Numbered from the stretch's first letter, positions 1 to 9,599 are shown. The stretch is 64,000 bases of DNA from Pontibacter sp. FD36 (GCF_015686655.1 NZ_JADPMP010000002.1:186001-250000); one strand, 5' to 3'. Notes: generated from the letters alone by a model not told the origin. A program made the numbers and translations.

Positions 1-1
1 G

Positions 2-574
2 CTTGCCGTGCATTCCCTGTTCAGCTCGATTGGCCCTACCGCCGATCAAAGGCTTAAACCGGATGTGGTAGCAATGGGACAGCAGGTATACGTGCTGTCT
101 TCTTCAGGTGCTCTTGGCCGGTCAAGCGGTACTTCTTTCTCGGGACCCATCATGGCAGGTATGGTCGCCTGTATCTGGCAGGCCCGTCCGAAGCTTACCA
201 ACATGCAGTTGCTGGAACTGATGCGCCAACTGGGCAGTAATTACAACAACCCGAACAATACAACCGGGTATGGTTTACCTAGCTACAGCCGACTTGTTAC
301 AAGCCTGACCGATGATCAGACAGCAGGAATAAGCATCACCAATCCAGTAGCAGAGGAGCCTATAGTGCTGCGCATGGACGAGAACTGGCAAAAGGAGCAT
401 GCGCTGGTACAACTCTATGATACTTCCGGAAAACTGGTACATACTCAATTATTGCCTGCCCAACAAGCGGTCCACACACTCAAAATCAGACCATCAACGC
501 TCAAGAAAGGCATATACCTTTGCCAGGTGAGCTCCAACAGTAAAAACGTTACTTTGCGCTTTGTCAGACTCTGA
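2..574 (+). CDS. Subtilisin-like (S8) serine protease with T9SS sorting tail, 5' partial
   Basis: C-terminal part of a secreted subtilase; the frame is open to the window edge, so the true start lies outside. The motif GTSFSGPIMAG carries the catalytic serine of family S8 in its usual Gly-Thr-Ser context. The Asp and His of the triad are upstream of the window. After the catalytic domain, roughly the last 75 residues (VQLYDTSGKLVHT, then LKKGIYLCQV, ending FVRL) match a Por-type C-terminal sorting domain, which directs proteins through the type IX secretion system of Bacteroidota to the surface or medium. It is not overlapped by its neighbour rpe, which has its own promoter. Confidence 0.88.
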   Translation, partial: LAVHSLFSSIGPTADQRLKPDVVAMGQQVYVLSSSGALGRSSGTSFSGPIMAGMVACIWQARPKLTNMQLLELMRQLGSNYNNPNNTTGYGLPSYSRLVTSLTDDQTAGISITNPVAEEPIVLRMDENWQKEHALVQLYDTSGKLVHTQLLPAQQAVHTLKIRPSTLKKGIYLCQVSSNSKNVTLRFVRL

Positions 575-618
575 TGCCGCGCGAATGATTTTCAAACGAA
601 GGATTCTATCTTAATTTC

Positions 619-626
619 TATATTTG
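619..626 (+). promoter_or_regulatory. Bacteroidota -7 promoter element (TAnnTTTG) of rpe
   Basis: TATATTTG matches the Bacteroidota -7 consensus exactly and ends only four bases before the rpe ATG. Transcription would begin at or within a few bases of the start codon, so the message is predicted to be leaderless. No clear -33 TTTG was found at the ideal distance. Confidence 0.6.
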
Positions 627-630
627 CTTC

Positions 631-1284
631 ATGAAACCAATTATCGCCCCCTCTGTACTAGCTTCTGATTTTGCCAACCTGCAGTCTGAAGTAGAAATGC
701 TGAACGAAAGCCAGGCCGACTGGCTGCATATCGACATCATGGACGGCCGCTTTGTGCCGAACATATCCTTCGGTTTTCCGGTGCTGCAAGCCATTCAGCG
801 CCACGCCAAGAAGCCACTGGATGTGCACTTGATGATCGTGGAGCCAGAGCTTTACATCGAGCAGTTCAGAGAAGCAGGAGCCGAGATTATTTCTGTTCAC
901 CTGGAGGCCTGCAACCACCTGCACCGCACTATTCAGCAAATAAAAGCAACAGGAGCCAAGGCAGGTATAGCCCTTAACCCGCATACTTCCGTACAACTGC
1001 TCGACGATGTGATCGCTGACGTGGATCTAGTATGTGTGATGTCGGTAAATCCGGGTTTTGGTGGACAGAAGTTCATCGAAAACACCTACCGCAAGATAGA
1101 AGCGCTGAAGAACCTGATCATTTCCCGCAACTCTAATGCACTGATCGAGATAGACGGCGGTGTGAATCAGCAGAATGCACCCTTGCTGTTGGAGAAAGGA
1201 GCTGATGCTTTGGTAGCCGGTAGCTTTGTGTTCAACTCGGCTAATCCGTTGCAGACCATCGCTAATCTGAAAAACCAGGCTTAA
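631..1284 (+). CDS. rpe: Ribulose-phosphate 3-epimerase
   Basis: Interconverts ribulose 5-phosphate and xylulose 5-phosphate in the cytosolic pentose phosphate pathway. The 217 residues match the usual size of this TIM-barrel enzyme. Visible family motifs are IAPSVLASDFANL at the N-terminus, the catalytic HIDIMDGRFVPN, LDVHLMI, VMSVNPGFGGQKF and the phosphate-binding EIDGGVN near the C-terminus. The ATG follows a -7 promoter element by four bases, which supports this start and a leaderless transcript. The TonB receptor gene begins 21 bases after its stop and may be co-transcribed. Confidence 0.97.
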   Translation: MKPIIAPSVLASDFANLQSEVEMLNESQADWLHIDIMDGRFVPNISFGFPVLQAIQRHAKKPLDVHLMIVEPELYIEQFREAGAEIISVHLEACNHLHRTIQQIKATGAKAGIALNPHTSVQLLDDVIADVDLVCVMSVNPGFGGQKFIENTYRKIEALKNLIISRNSNALIEIDGGVNQQNAPLLLEKGADALVAGSFVFNSANPLQTIANLKNQA

Positions 1285-1305
1285 TTCATAACCTAAACAC
1301 CCTCT

Positions 1306-3735
1306 ATGCTCCGATATCTTGCGGTATGGCTTGTAATGCTGCTGCCAGCAGGTGTCTTCGCACAGCAGGGTATTGTGAAGGGTACGGTTCAGGACTCCAA
1401 TCGCCAGCCACTTGAGATGGCGACGGTCGGGGTGCAGGGCCGTACCCTTGGCGTTCAAACAGATGCCCAAGGCAGGTATAGCCTGAAAGTGCCTGCCGCT
1501 GAGGAGCTGGTTTTAGTCGTCCGTTACCTCGGCTATAAGCAGCAGGAGCGAAGCGTGAGGATAGAAGCAGGGCAGGAGCTAGTGCTCGACTTTGTACTAG
1601 AGGCCGATCCGCAGCAGTTGCGGCAGGTGGATGTTCGGGGCAAACGCGAAGACGATACCCGGGAGCAGGTCAGCGTGACCCGCCTTGACCCGACACTCAC
1701 CAAAACACTTCCATCTGCATTTGGTGATTTCAATATGATACTGGCTACGCTGCCCGGCGTGACCAGCAACAACGAACTATCCTCGACCTACTCCGTGCGC
1801 GGTGGTAATTATGACGAGAACCTCGTCTATGTCAATGGCATCGAGATATACCGCCCTTTTCTGATTTCAGCGGCCCAGCAGGAAGGCCTGAGTTTTGTCA
1901 ACCCTGATCTGGTGGCCAATGTTGAGTTCTCTTCTGGCGGCTGGCAACCCAAGTATGGCGATAAACTGTCGTCGGTGTTGAACATCCAGTATAAGCGACC
2001 TACTTCATTTGCTGGCTCTGTAACTGGTAGTCTGACAGGCGGTGCAATACATTTGGAGGAAGCCTCTAAGAACAAACGTATATCCTACCTGATGGGCCTG
2101 CGCCATAAGAATAGTCAGTACATGCTGCAGGGACTTCAGGTTGACGGTCAGTACCGGCCCGTGTTTACAGACGGACAGGTATACCTGAGTTTCGACTTGG
2201 GTAAACAACCAGAGCGCACCACATTGGGCTTACTTGGCAGCTATGCCCGCAACAATTTCAGAGTAGAGCCCGAAACCCGCACCACCACGTTCGGAACCCG
2301 CCAGGCACCGCTTCGGCTTTTGGTAGCCTACGATGGGCAAGAGAACATGGAGTACGATACCTACCAGATGGGAGCCCATCTAAGCCATCAGGTATCTGAT
2401 AATCTATTGACTGAGTTTATCGTATCGGGCGTACACTCACTGGAGCGGGAGTTCCGTGATATAGAGGCATTGTACCGTCTCTGCGACGTCAACACCCTGG
2501 GACGCAATGATATGGGTGAGTGCCTGCGTGACCGGGGCATTGGAAGTCAGTTTGATCATGCACGCAATTCTCTGAAAGCGCTCGTTCTGGCAGCGGAGAG
2601 CCGTAATACCTGGCGCCTTAGTTCGCGTAGCACTGTGCTGACCGGTGCCAAAGCGAGTCTGGAGCGCATCAACGACCGTTTGTCTGAATACGGCTTTGTC
2701 GATTCTTCTGACTTCGTAACGATGACTTACAACCTTAATTCGGAGCTTGACCTGCACACACAGCGCTACAATGGCTATGTGCAGCATACCTATGAACTGG
2801 ATTCCCTCAAAACGATCACCTATGGCATCCGGGCCAGCTATTGGAGCTATAATAATGAACTGACCATCACGCCGCGGGTACAGTACTCTTTCATCACCAG
2901 TCAAAACCCTGACCTTTCTTTTAAAGCCGCTATCGGACTCTATTACCAACCGCCTTTCTATAGAGAGTTGCGCAACTTTCAGGGGGAGCTAAACCCGAAT
3001 CTGAAGGCACAGCGCTCCCTACATGCTGTCATCGGAAGTGACTACCTTTTCAAAGCATGGGACCGTGATTTTAAACTGACCACAGAGGCCTATTACAAGC
3101 ACATGACCAATGTTGTGCCTTATGATTTGGACAACGTGCGACTGCGCTATTACGGACAGAACAATGCGAAAGCTTATGCAGCCGGTTTGGATGTGCGGGT
3201 AAACGGGGAGTTTATACAAGGAGCCGAGTCCTGGCTGAGTTTAGGCCTGATGCAGACAAGAGAAAATGTGCAGGGGGACTCGACACTGGTATACAGCAGT
3301 TCTGGCGAGATAATTGGGAGCAAGGATCGAGGCTATTTGCGGCGTCCGACCGACCAATTAGTGAACATTGGCGTATTTTTCCAAGACCATTTGCCTGATA
3401 ACCCTACCATCCGGATGTATTTGAACGCTGTGTATGGCAGTGGTTTACCTTTCGGTCCGCCTAACCGTCCGGAGTTTCGCAACGCTTTCTCGGGTAAATC
3501 TTATAAAAGGGTAGATATTGGCTTTTCGAAGCTCATTGCCTTAGGAGACGACCTGACGGATCGTAAGAAAGTGTCGCTGGAAAGCCTGTGGATTGGCTTG
3601 GAAGTGCTCAACATTATTGATGCCCAGAACCGCATTTCTTACAGCTATCTGACCGACGTAAATGAACTGACTTACGCTATACCTAACTTCCTGACAGGTC
3701 GCCGAGTTAACCTACGTTTTATTGCCCGTTTTTAG
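1306..3735 (+). CDS. TonB-dependent receptor with carboxypeptidase-regulatory-like N-terminal domain
   Basis: Outer-membrane active transporter of 809 residues; substrate unknown. A signal peptide of about 19 residues ends in VFAQ. Residues 22-110 form a carboxypeptidase-D-regulatory-like beta-sandwich (GIVKGTVQDSNRQPLEMATV). A plug domain follows at about 120-230 (FNMILATLPGVTS, YSVRGGNYDEN, LVYVNGIEIYRPF). The rest is a beta-barrel ending in an aromatic Phe (RFIARF), the usual signal for BAM insertion. No SusD-like lipoprotein lies beside it, so it is not a classical glycan-uptake pair. It sits 21 bases after rpe. Confidence 0.9.
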   Translation: MLRYLAVWLVMLLPAGVFAQQGIVKGTVQDSNRQPLEMATVGVQGRTLGVQTDAQGRYSLKVPAAEELVLVVRYLGYKQQERSVRIEAGQELVLDFVLEADPQQLRQVDVRGKREDDTREQVSVTRLDPTLTKTLPSAFGDFNMILATLPGVTSNNELSSTYSVRGGNYDENLVYVNGIEIYRPFLISAAQQEGLSFVNPDLVANVEFSSGGWQPKYGDKLSSVLNIQYKRPTSFAGSVTGSLTGGAIHLEEASKNKRISYLMGLRHKNSQYMLQGLQVDGQYRPVFTDGQVYLSFDLGKQPERTTLGLLGSYARNNFRVEPETRTTTFGTRQAPLRLLVAYDGQENMEYDTYQMGAHLSHQVSDNLLTEFIVSGVHSLEREFRDIEALYRLCDVNTLGRNDMGECLRDRGIGSQFDHARNSLKALVLAAESRNTWRLSSRSTVLTGAKASLERINDRLSEYGFVDSSDFVTMTYNLNSELDLHTQRYNGYVQHTYELDSLKTITYGIRASYWSYNNELTITPRVQYSFITSQNPDLSFKAAIGLYYQPPFYRELRNFQGELNPNLKAQRSLHAVIGSDYLFKAWDRDFKLTTEAYYKHMTNVVPYDLDNVRLRYYGQNNAKAYAAGLDVRVNGEFIQGAESWLSLGLMQTRENVQGDSTLVYSSSGEIIGSKDRGYLRRPTDQLVNIGVFFQDHLPDNPTIRMYLNAVYGSGLPFGPPNRPEFRNAFSGKSYKRVDIGFSKLIALGDDLTDRKKVSLESLWIGLEVLNIIDAQNRISYSYLTDVNELTYAIPNFLTGRRVNLRFIARF

Positions 3736-3747
3736 GTATAAAAGAGG

Positions 3748-3781
3748 AGCGGGGCTTCAGTTTTTCAACCGAAGCCCCGCT
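3748..3781. terminator. Bidirectional hairpin between convergent genes
   Basis: AGCGGGGCTTC at 3748-3758 pairs perfectly with GAAGCCCCGCT at 3771-3781 across a 12-base loop. It lies between the TonB receptor (+) and the DUF2911 gene (-). No long T run follows on either strand. Confidence 0.75.
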
Positions 3782-3800
3782 TATGAATTGTGATTTTTTA

Positions 3801-4676
3801 CTACCTCCGTTTCTTCCACTCATTATAAGCCGACTCAATTTCACGGGCATAGGTCTGGTACGATTCCGGTTCTTTAGGTCCCAGCTGCATCGCCTTTGCA
3901 CTTAGGTTGGCTGCTACCTGGTACTCTCTGTTCAGCGCATAGAGCCTGGCCTTTACCCAGTTATTGTAGAAATTCTCTTTGATGGCAATGGACTTGTTGA
4001 TGTATTCCAGCGCCTTCTCGTGCTGATCTCTGCGTGCCAGCAGGTAGTTGGCTGCCTGCGCCCATGTATACCAATCGTCCGGAGCAGCGGCTTTGATCGC
4101 TTTATTGATATTAGCCAAAGCCTTTTTTTCAATCTCAGTTTCAATGTTGATCGACACTTGTGAATTCTCCCAGGCCAGGTTTAGCGTACCCTTGTTGGTG
4201 CTGATATCACTGAATGAAAATTGTAGCGTCTCATGGAAAGGCACCTTCTTAGGTGTCACACGCAGGTAAGCCACATCGTTTAGTTCGCTATACCCTTCGA
4301 GACCCCACAGGGTCGTGTCTTTGTTCAGGACAATGTTCCACTCCGTTTCATTTTCTGGCAAAATAAAGAAAGAGTAAGTCCCAGCCGGCACACGTTCGTG
4401 GTTCAGGAATAGATCATCTTCGAAGGTAATCAAAGTAGCCTCGTTAGCACCAGCCCTCCATAGCGTGCCATACGGTACAAGTGATCCGAAGATCTGGCGC
4501 CCTTTAACACCAGGTGCATGATAGCGCACTTTTATCTCTGTTAGCCCAATGGTTTGTTTCACCATTGCTTCCGGGCTGGCCTGTGGCAGTTTGATCTGTG
4601 CAGCGGCGTGCTGCTGACTGAGCGCAAAGCAAAAAGCCAGTGTCAATAAGCTAAGCAGATACTTCTTCATGATCAT
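3801..4676 (-). CDS. DUF2911 domain protein with C-terminal TPR-like region
   Basis: Secreted or periplasmic protein of 291 residues; function unknown. It starts with a signal peptide ending around HAAAQ. A second Met two codons later (MKKYLL) is an alternative start. Residues about 28-175 match DUF2911 (KVRYHAPGVKGRQIFG, PYGTLWRAGANEATLI, PAGTYSFFILP). The remaining 100 residues are helical and TPR-like, with repeats such as DQHEKALEYINKSIAI. Upstream on the minus strand, TAACTTTG (plus-strand 4763-4770) fits a -7 element and leaves a 5' leader of about 86 bases. Confidence 0.82.
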   Translation of the reverse strand: MIMKKYLLSLLTLAFCFALSQQHAAAQIKLPQASPEAMVKQTIGLTEIKVRYHAPGVKGRQIFGSLVPYGTLWRAGANEATLITFEDDLFLNHERVPAGTYSFFILPENETEWNIVLNKDTTLWGLEGYSELNDVAYLRVTPKKVPFHETLQFSFSDISTNKGTLNLAWENSQVSINIETEIEKKALANINKAIKAAAPDDWYTWAQAANYLLARRDQHEKALEYINKSIAIKENFYNNWVKARLYALNREYQVAANLSAKAMQLGPKEPESYQTYAREIESAYNEWKKRR

Positions 4677-4980
4677 TATACGTGTGATGCGTCTTTGATA
4701 GTATAGGCAGATACTGAAAAAACTATGCCAGACTCAAAAAAAATTTTATCAAAATTCTGATACAAAGTTAGTTAAAAATTATTTTTTTGATCTAACGGCT
4801 CTTGTTGTTTAGTATTGATATTGCGACTTGTTACAAATGTATTACTTTGTAAATTTAATATAGTATTATACTAATTAAACTGTCTTAATAAAATTCAATA
4901 CAATTGACTTCTTTAAGTCAGCATTCTGTAGATTGTGTAGTATTGATTCATATTTACTATTAAACATTATCAGTTGAAAC
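4677..4980. other. AT-rich intergenic region
   Basis: Divergent region between the DUF2911 gene (-) and the histidine operon (+), clearly richer in A+T than the flanking genes. It holds the predicted minus-strand -7 element at 4763-4770. No further gene, RNA or repeat could be recognised. Confidence 0.5.
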
Positions 4981-5010
4981 TTGTATAAACCAAAATCAAC
5001 TGTACCTTTG
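4981..5010 (+). promoter_or_regulatory. Promoter of the first histidine operon
   Basis: TTG at 4981-4983, a 19-base spacer, then TACCTTTG at 5003-5010, matching the Bacteroidota TTTG/TAnnTTTG promoter. The leader ATG is only ten bases after the -7 box. The 14 bases TACCTTTGCAGCAG recur exactly in the trp promoter, also with a 19-base spacer. Confidence 0.75.
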
Positions 5011-5019
5011 CAGCAGCAG

Positions 5020-5121
5020 ATGAGCAAAACCACGCTACATATCATTTCTTTCATTCCTACGGCAGCGCCTGTTGCCTGTGGTTCTGCTGCGCATCATCAT
5101 CATTTCCATCATTCCTCGTAA
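5020..5121 (+). CDS. hisL: Histidine leader peptide (33 aa) of hisGDCB
   Basis: A short open frame begins MSKTTLHIIS and ends in AAHHHHFHHSS, with six His codons in a seven-codon stretch (5092-5112), just after the promoter and before hisG. This is the pattern of a regulatory leader in which ribosome stalling at His codons reports the level of charged tRNA-His. A perfect 7-bp hairpin (ATTCCTC at 5111-5117 with GAGGAAT at 5122-5128, loop GTAA) overlaps the end of the reading frame and its stop codon. Unlike the second his leader, no intrinsic terminator with a T run is visible before hisG. Control could therefore be translational, Rho-dependent or through a weaker structure such as AGGGT/ACCCT around 5153-5168. 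Confidence 0.85.
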   Translation: MSKTTLHIISFIPTAAPVACGSAAHHHHFHHSS

Positions 5122-5229
5122 GAGGAATCATAGCACCATATAGCCCCCTGTAGGGTCATCGTACCCTTATTATACTTTGCCAGCAGCAAGGTTATTCTTA
5201 TTTGTACCTATTTAATCCATTCAACTCAT

Positions 5230-6081
5230 ATGCTACGTTTAGCAATCCAGAAATCCGGTAGGCTGAGTGAAGACTCGCTTAAACTGATCCGTGAGTGCGG
5301 TATCTCTTTCATTACCAGCTCTCTAAAACTCAAAACTGAATCCACTAATTTCCCGCTCGAGATCCTATACCTGCGCGATGATGATATACCTGGCTATGTA
5401 GCCGATGGGGTAGCCGATATTGGTATCGTAGGAGAAAATGTACTGGTAGAAGAAGGCATGCAGCAGTTGGCTGTAGAGCAGCTTGGTTTTTCGAAATGCC
5501 GCTTGTCGCTGGCTGTGCCGAAGGGTGATCAGTACGAAGACATCAGCGACCTGCAGGGGAAGAACATTGCAACATCTTATCCCAAATTACTGCAGGCTTA
5601 TCTCGAAGATAAAGGGGTTCAGGCCAATATTCATACCATCAGTGGTTCTGTAGAGATAGCGCCTAGTATCGGCCTCGCTGATGCTATCTGCGATATTGTG
5701 AGTTCGGGCAGCACTTTGATCAGCAATGGTTTGCGTGAAGTGGAGCGCGTGTTCAAGTCACAGGCGGTGCTCATTGCAAATGGTGGCCTGAATGATGAAA
5801 AGCAGGAGATACTGAACAAATTACTGTTCCGTATACATGCCGTGCAACGCGCCCAGAAAGCCAAGTATATTCTACTTAATGCGCCGAATGATAAGATAGC
5901 AGAAATCAGCGAGTTACTGCCTGGCGCTAAATCACCCTCGATTTTGCCCCTGGCCGAAGAGGGTTGGAGCTCGCTGCACTCTGTTGTAAACGAAGATGAT
6001 TTCTGGGAGATAATTGAGAAACTGAAGGCTGCCGGAGCACAAGGTATATTGGTAGTACCGATTGAAAAGATGATCGTATGA
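5230..6081 (+). CDS. hisG: ATP phosphoribosyltransferase, long form
   Basis: First step of histidine synthesis: ATP plus PRPP gives phosphoribosyl-ATP. At 283 residues this is the long, self-sufficient form carrying a C-terminal ACT-like regulatory domain (about 205-283), so no HisZ partner is needed and feedback inhibition by histidine is expected. Visible signatures are LRLAIQKSGRLSEDS at the start, DVGIVGEN-like VADIGIVGENVL, and the PRPP-binding DAICDIVSSGSTL. Its stop overlaps the start of hisD by four bases (ATGA), indicating translational coupling. Confidence 0.96.
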   Translation: MLRLAIQKSGRLSEDSLKLIRECGISFITSSLKLKTESTNFPLEILYLRDDDIPGYVADGVADIGIVGENVLVEEGMQQLAVEQLGFSKCRLSLAVPKGDQYEDISDLQGKNIATSYPKLLQAYLEDKGVQANIHTISGSVEIAPSIGLADAICDIVSSGSTLISNGLREVERVFKSQAVLIANGGLNDEKQEILNKLLFRIHAVQRAQKAKYILLNAPNDKIAEISELLPGAKSPSILPLAEEGWSSLHSVVNEDDFWEIIEKLKAAGAQGILVVPIEKMIV

Positions 6082-7370
6082 TGCGCAGAATAGAATACCC
6101 CGCCCAATCTGACTGGAAGGAACTGGTGAAGCGGCCTACCCAGAATTACGAAGATTTGGAAGCAGGTATAGCCCGGACTCTTGGGTTGGTACAGGAGCAA
6201 GGCGATGCCGCTTTGCTGGAGCTAACACAGAAGTATGACGGCGTAAAACTGGATGACCTTTTTGCTTCTCAGGAGGAGATAGTGACAGCAGAAACTGAAC
6301 TGGCAGCTGAACTGAAAGATGCCATTCTGCAGGCCTATAGCAACATCCAGCTTTTTCATGCGCAGCAGGCGGAGCAGCCGAAGCAGGTGGAGACGATGCC
6401 TGGCGTGACTTGCTGGCGAAAAAGTGTACCTATAGACCGGGTTGGCCTGTATATACCCGGAGGTACGGCACCGTTGTTCTCAACTTTGCTCATGCTAGGT
6501 GTACCCACTAAACTCGCCGGTTGTCCGGAAGTGATTTTATGTACGCCTCCGGCCAAAGATGGCTCTATTCACCCAGCCATTCGCTATACGGCATCACTGC
6601 TAGGTATTGATAAGATTGCCAAGGTGGGCGGTGCGCAGGCTATTGCTGCAATGGCATTTGGTACAGAGTCTATACCTGCCGTGAATAAAATTTTCGGCCC
6701 GGGTAACCAGTATGTTACAGTCGCGAAGCAGATGCTGAGTAAGACTGGCGTGGCCATTGACTTACCGGCTGGTCCATCAGAGGTGCTGGTGATAGCAGAT
6801 GACTCAGCGAATCCGGCTTTTGTGGCAGCTGATCTGCTGTCACAGGCGGAGCACGGTGCAGATTCGCAGGTAGTGCTGCTGACGACATCTGTCGAAATGC
6901 TAAAAAGGGTAGAGCAGGAGCTACAGGTACAGTTGAGCAACTTGCCGCGCAAAGAATTTGCGGCTAAAGCACTGGAGAACAGCTTAGGTATTCTGCTCAA
7001 TAGTGTAGAAGAAATGCTGCACTTTTCGAACCTGTATGCACCGGAGCACCTGATCCTCTCTATCCAGAATTTTGAAGGAGTGCTGGATAAGATCACCAAT
7101 GCAGGTTCGGTTTTCCTGGGCAACTACAGTCCGGAGTCAGCGGGTGACTACGCCTCTGGCACCAACCATACCTTGCCTACCAATGGCTATGCCCGTGCCT
7201 ACAGTGGGGTTTCTCTTGATAGCTTTGTCAAGAAAATCACTTTTCAGCACATCACGCCGACAGGATTGCAAATCATCGGGAAAACCATTGAAGTAATGGC
7301 CGCCGCTGAGGGGCTCGAAGCGCACAAAAATGCGGTAAGTATCAGATTGAAGGAGGTGCAGAATGTTTAA
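6078..7370 (+). CDS. hisD: Histidinol dehydrogenase
   Basis: Catalyses the last two oxidations, histidinol to histidinal to histidine, using NAD and zinc. The 430 residues are the normal family length. Signature segments are DRVGLYIPGGTAPLFST, KVGGAQAIAAMAFGT, IFGPGNQYVTVAK, DLPAGPSEVLVIAD, LLSQAEHGADSQ and YAPEHLIL. It begins with two consecutive Met codons overlapping the hisG stop, and its own stop overlaps the start of hisC by eight bases. Confidence 0.97.
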   Translation: MMRRIEYPAQSDWKELVKRPTQNYEDLEAGIARTLGLVQEQGDAALLELTQKYDGVKLDDLFASQEEIVTAETELAAELKDAILQAYSNIQLFHAQQAEQPKQVETMPGVTCWRKSVPIDRVGLYIPGGTAPLFSTLLMLGVPTKLAGCPEVILCTPPAKDGSIHPAIRYTASLLGIDKIAKVGGAQAIAAMAFGTESIPAVNKIFGPGNQYVTVAKQMLSKTGVAIDLPAGPSEVLVIADDSANPAFVAADLLSQAEHGADSQVVLLTTSVEMLKRVEQELQVQLSNLPRKEFAAKALENSLGILLNSVEEMLHFSNLYAPEHLILSIQNFEGVLDKITNAGSVFLGNYSPESAGDYASGTNHTLPTNGYARAYSGVSLDSFVKKITFQHITPTGLQIIGKTIEVMAAAEGLEAHKNAVSIRLKEVQNV

Positions 7371-8409
7371 CCTGGAAAGTATAGTACGACCGAACGTACT
7401 TAAAATGAAAGCCTATTCATCAGCCCGTGATGAGTTCAAGGGTGCAGCTAGTGTCTTTATCGACGCAAACGAGAACAACCTGGGCAGTTTGGCAGGCGAA
7501 GGGTATAACCGCTACCCGGACCCGCACCAGAAAAAGCTGAAGCAGAAAATAGCGGCTATCAAAGGATTATCTCCCAATCAGATTTTCCTGGGCAACGGTT
7601 CCGACGAGGCAATTGACCTGCTGTTCCGCATGGTATGCCGACCGGGACAGGACAGCATGCTGCATCTGCCGCCTACTTATGGTATGTATGAAGTATCTGC
7701 CAACCTGAACGAGGTGCAACTGGATGCGGTGCAGCTGACGCCCGATTTTCAGATTCCGGTACAGGATGTGCTGCGCCAGGTGAAAGACACAACCAAGCTG
7801 ATCTTTGTCTGCTCGCCCAATAACCCAACCGGTAATCTGATCGAAGCGGAAAGCATTGAAACTCTCTTGGATAATTTTGACGGGCTAGTAGTGGTTGATG
7901 AAGCCTACATCGACTTTGCTGATGCGCCGGGCTGGTCTACCCGACTGGCCGAGTACCCGAACCTGGTTATCCTGCAGACACTCTCCAAAGCCTGGGGTAT
8001 GGCAGGTTTAAGGCTGGGGATGGCCTTTGCCTCAGAAGAGATCATTGCATTACTCGATAAGATCAAACCGCCTTATAATATAAACGAAGCGACCCAGGAA
8101 CTGGCACTCAAAGCATTGGAGCAGACTGAACAACTGGCTTACATGATCGAGGAGATCGTGCAGGAAAGGGAAATGCTTGTAGGGGCGCTCCCAACGCTGG
8201 ATGCTGTTGAAAAGGTATACCCATCAAATGCAAACTTCCTGCTGGTGAAAGTGAAAGACGCCAATCGGCTGTACAGCTATCTGCTGGAGCAGGGCATTGT
8301 GGTCCGAAACCGCTCCAGTCTGCCTGGATGTGAGGGCTGCCTGCGCATATCCATCGGAACAGTGGACGAGAACCAGCAGCTGTTCCAGGCCATTTCTAAT
8401 TTTAAATAA
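7363..8409 (+). CDS. hisC: Histidinol-phosphate aminotransferase
   Basis: PLP-dependent fold-type I aminotransferase that converts imidazole-acetol phosphate to histidinol phosphate. It has 348 residues. Recognisable motifs are YPDPHQKKLKQKIA, FLGNGSDEAIDLL, CSPNNPTGN, VVVDEAYIDFAD and the PLP-lysine segment LQTLSKAWGMAGLRLG. It overlaps hisD by eight bases and is followed by hisB after about 73 bases. Confidence 0.97.
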   Translation: MFNLESIVRPNVLKMKAYSSARDEFKGAASVFIDANENNLGSLAGEGYNRYPDPHQKKLKQKIAAIKGLSPNQIFLGNGSDEAIDLLFRMVCRPGQDSMLHLPPTYGMYEVSANLNEVQLDAVQLTPDFQIPVQDVLRQVKDTTKLIFVCSPNNPTGNLIEAESIETLLDNFDGLVVVDEAYIDFADAPGWSTRLAEYPNLVILQTLSKAWGMAGLRLGMAFASEEIIALLDKIKPPYNINEATQELALKALEQTEQLAYMIEEIVQEREMLVGALPTLDAVEKVYPSNANFLLVKVKDANRLYSYLLEQGIVVRNRSSLPGCEGCLRISIGTVDENQQLFQAISNFK

Positions 8410-8482
8410 AAAGCGACTTACGAGGTTGAAAGGATAGTTTTAACACCTTGCCTGATACACGCTACGAGATACATTATTGAAA

Positions 8483-9577
8483 ATGAAAAAAGCATTGTTT
8501 ATAGACCGTGACGGCACTATTTTGATCGAGCCGAAAACGGATTTTCAGGTAGATTCTTTCGAGAAGTTCGAGTTTCTGCCAAAGGTGATTCGCAATCTCT
8601 ACAAGATCTATTCTGAGCTGGATTACGAACTGGTAATGGTTACCAATCAGGACGGACTTGGCACCGACTCCTATCCGGAGGACACTTTCTGGCCCTACCA
8701 GAATAAGATGCTCGATATACTAAAGAGCGAGGGGATCATATTTGATGATATCCTGATCGACCGGAGCTTTGAACATGAAGGCCTGGAGACCCGCAAACCA
8801 GGTATAGGCATGATGAAAAAATACTTGTCCGGTGAGTATGACCTGGAAAACTCTTATGTGATAGGCGACAGACTGACGGACGTGCAACTTGCCAAGAACT
8901 TAGGCGCTCAGGCCATTTTCATCGGGGAGAACCAGGTAGAAGACGCAGTCCTGAGCACGAATGACTGGGATGAAATCTATACCTTCCTGAAACTGCCCGC
9001 CAGACGCGCTACTATCAGACGCCAGACAAACGAGACCGACATTGCCATTGATCTCAACCTGGATGGTACGGGGCAGATGAACATCCATACTGGCCTTGGT
9101 TTTTTTGATCACATGCTGGAGCAGCTGGCCAAGCATGGGAAACTGGATCTGAACATACAGGTTAAAGGGGACCTGCACATTGACGAGCACCACACCATTG
9201 AAGACACCGGATTGGCGTTGGGAGAAGCTTTCCTGGCAGCACTGGGTGACAAGAAAGGCATCAGCCGCTATGGTTTCCTGCTTCCAATGGATGATGTGCT
9301 GGCACAGGTAGCCATAGACTTTAGCGGCAGACCCTGGACGGTTTGGGAAGCTGAATTCAAGCGTGAAAAAGTAGGGGATATGCCGTCTGAAATGTTCTTT
9401 CATTTCTTCAAGTCATTTAGCGACACATCTAAATGCAACCTCAATGTAAAAGCGGAGGGACAGAACGAACACCATAAGATCGAAGCAATCTTCAAGGCAT
9501 TTGCCAAAGCGATTCAGATGGCAGTGAAACGCAATCCGAAGGATAACTCTATACCTAGTACAAAGGGAACACTATAG
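8483..9577 (+). CDS. hisB: Bifunctional histidinol-phosphatase / imidazoleglycerol-phosphate dehydratase
   Basis: Fusion protein covering two steps of the pathway. Residues about 1-165 are a HAD-type histidinol phosphatase ([24 protein letters not shown]). Residues about 175-364 are the IGP dehydratase, with metal-binding segments [29 protein letters not shown] and [17 protein letters not shown] chose the ATG at 8483; an in-frame TTG two codons earlier is less likely. This is the last gene of the first his operon and is followed by a strong terminator. Confidence 0.96.
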   Translation: MKKALFIDRDGTILIEPKTDFQVDSFEKFEFLPKVIRNLYKIYSELDYELVMVTNQDGLGTDSYPEDTFWPYQNKMLDILKSEGIIFDDILIDRSFEHEGLETRKPGIGMMKKYLSGEYDLENSYVIGDRLTDVQLAKNLGAQAIFIGENQVEDAVLSTNDWDEIYTFLKLPARRATIRRQTNETDIAIDLNLDGTGQMNIHTGLGFFDHMLEQLAKHGKLDLNIQVKGDLHIDEHHTIEDTGLALGEAFLAALGDKKGISRYGFLLPMDDVLAQVAIDFSGRPWTVWEAEFKREKVGDMPSEMFFHFFKSFSDTSKCNLNVKAEGQNEHHKIEAIFKAFAKAIQMAVKRNPKDNSIPSTKGTL

Positions 9578-9599
9578 GGAAGAGCATTTGCCTTAACAA

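Noticed and set aside
5153..5168. AGGGT/ACCCT hairpin as his terminator
   Set aside because: Only a 5-bp stem with no T run; too weak to call a terminator.
5171..5185. Possible second promoter TATACTTTG before hisG
   Set aside because: Spacing within the box does not match TAnnTTTG (one base too long), and no -33 partner was seen.
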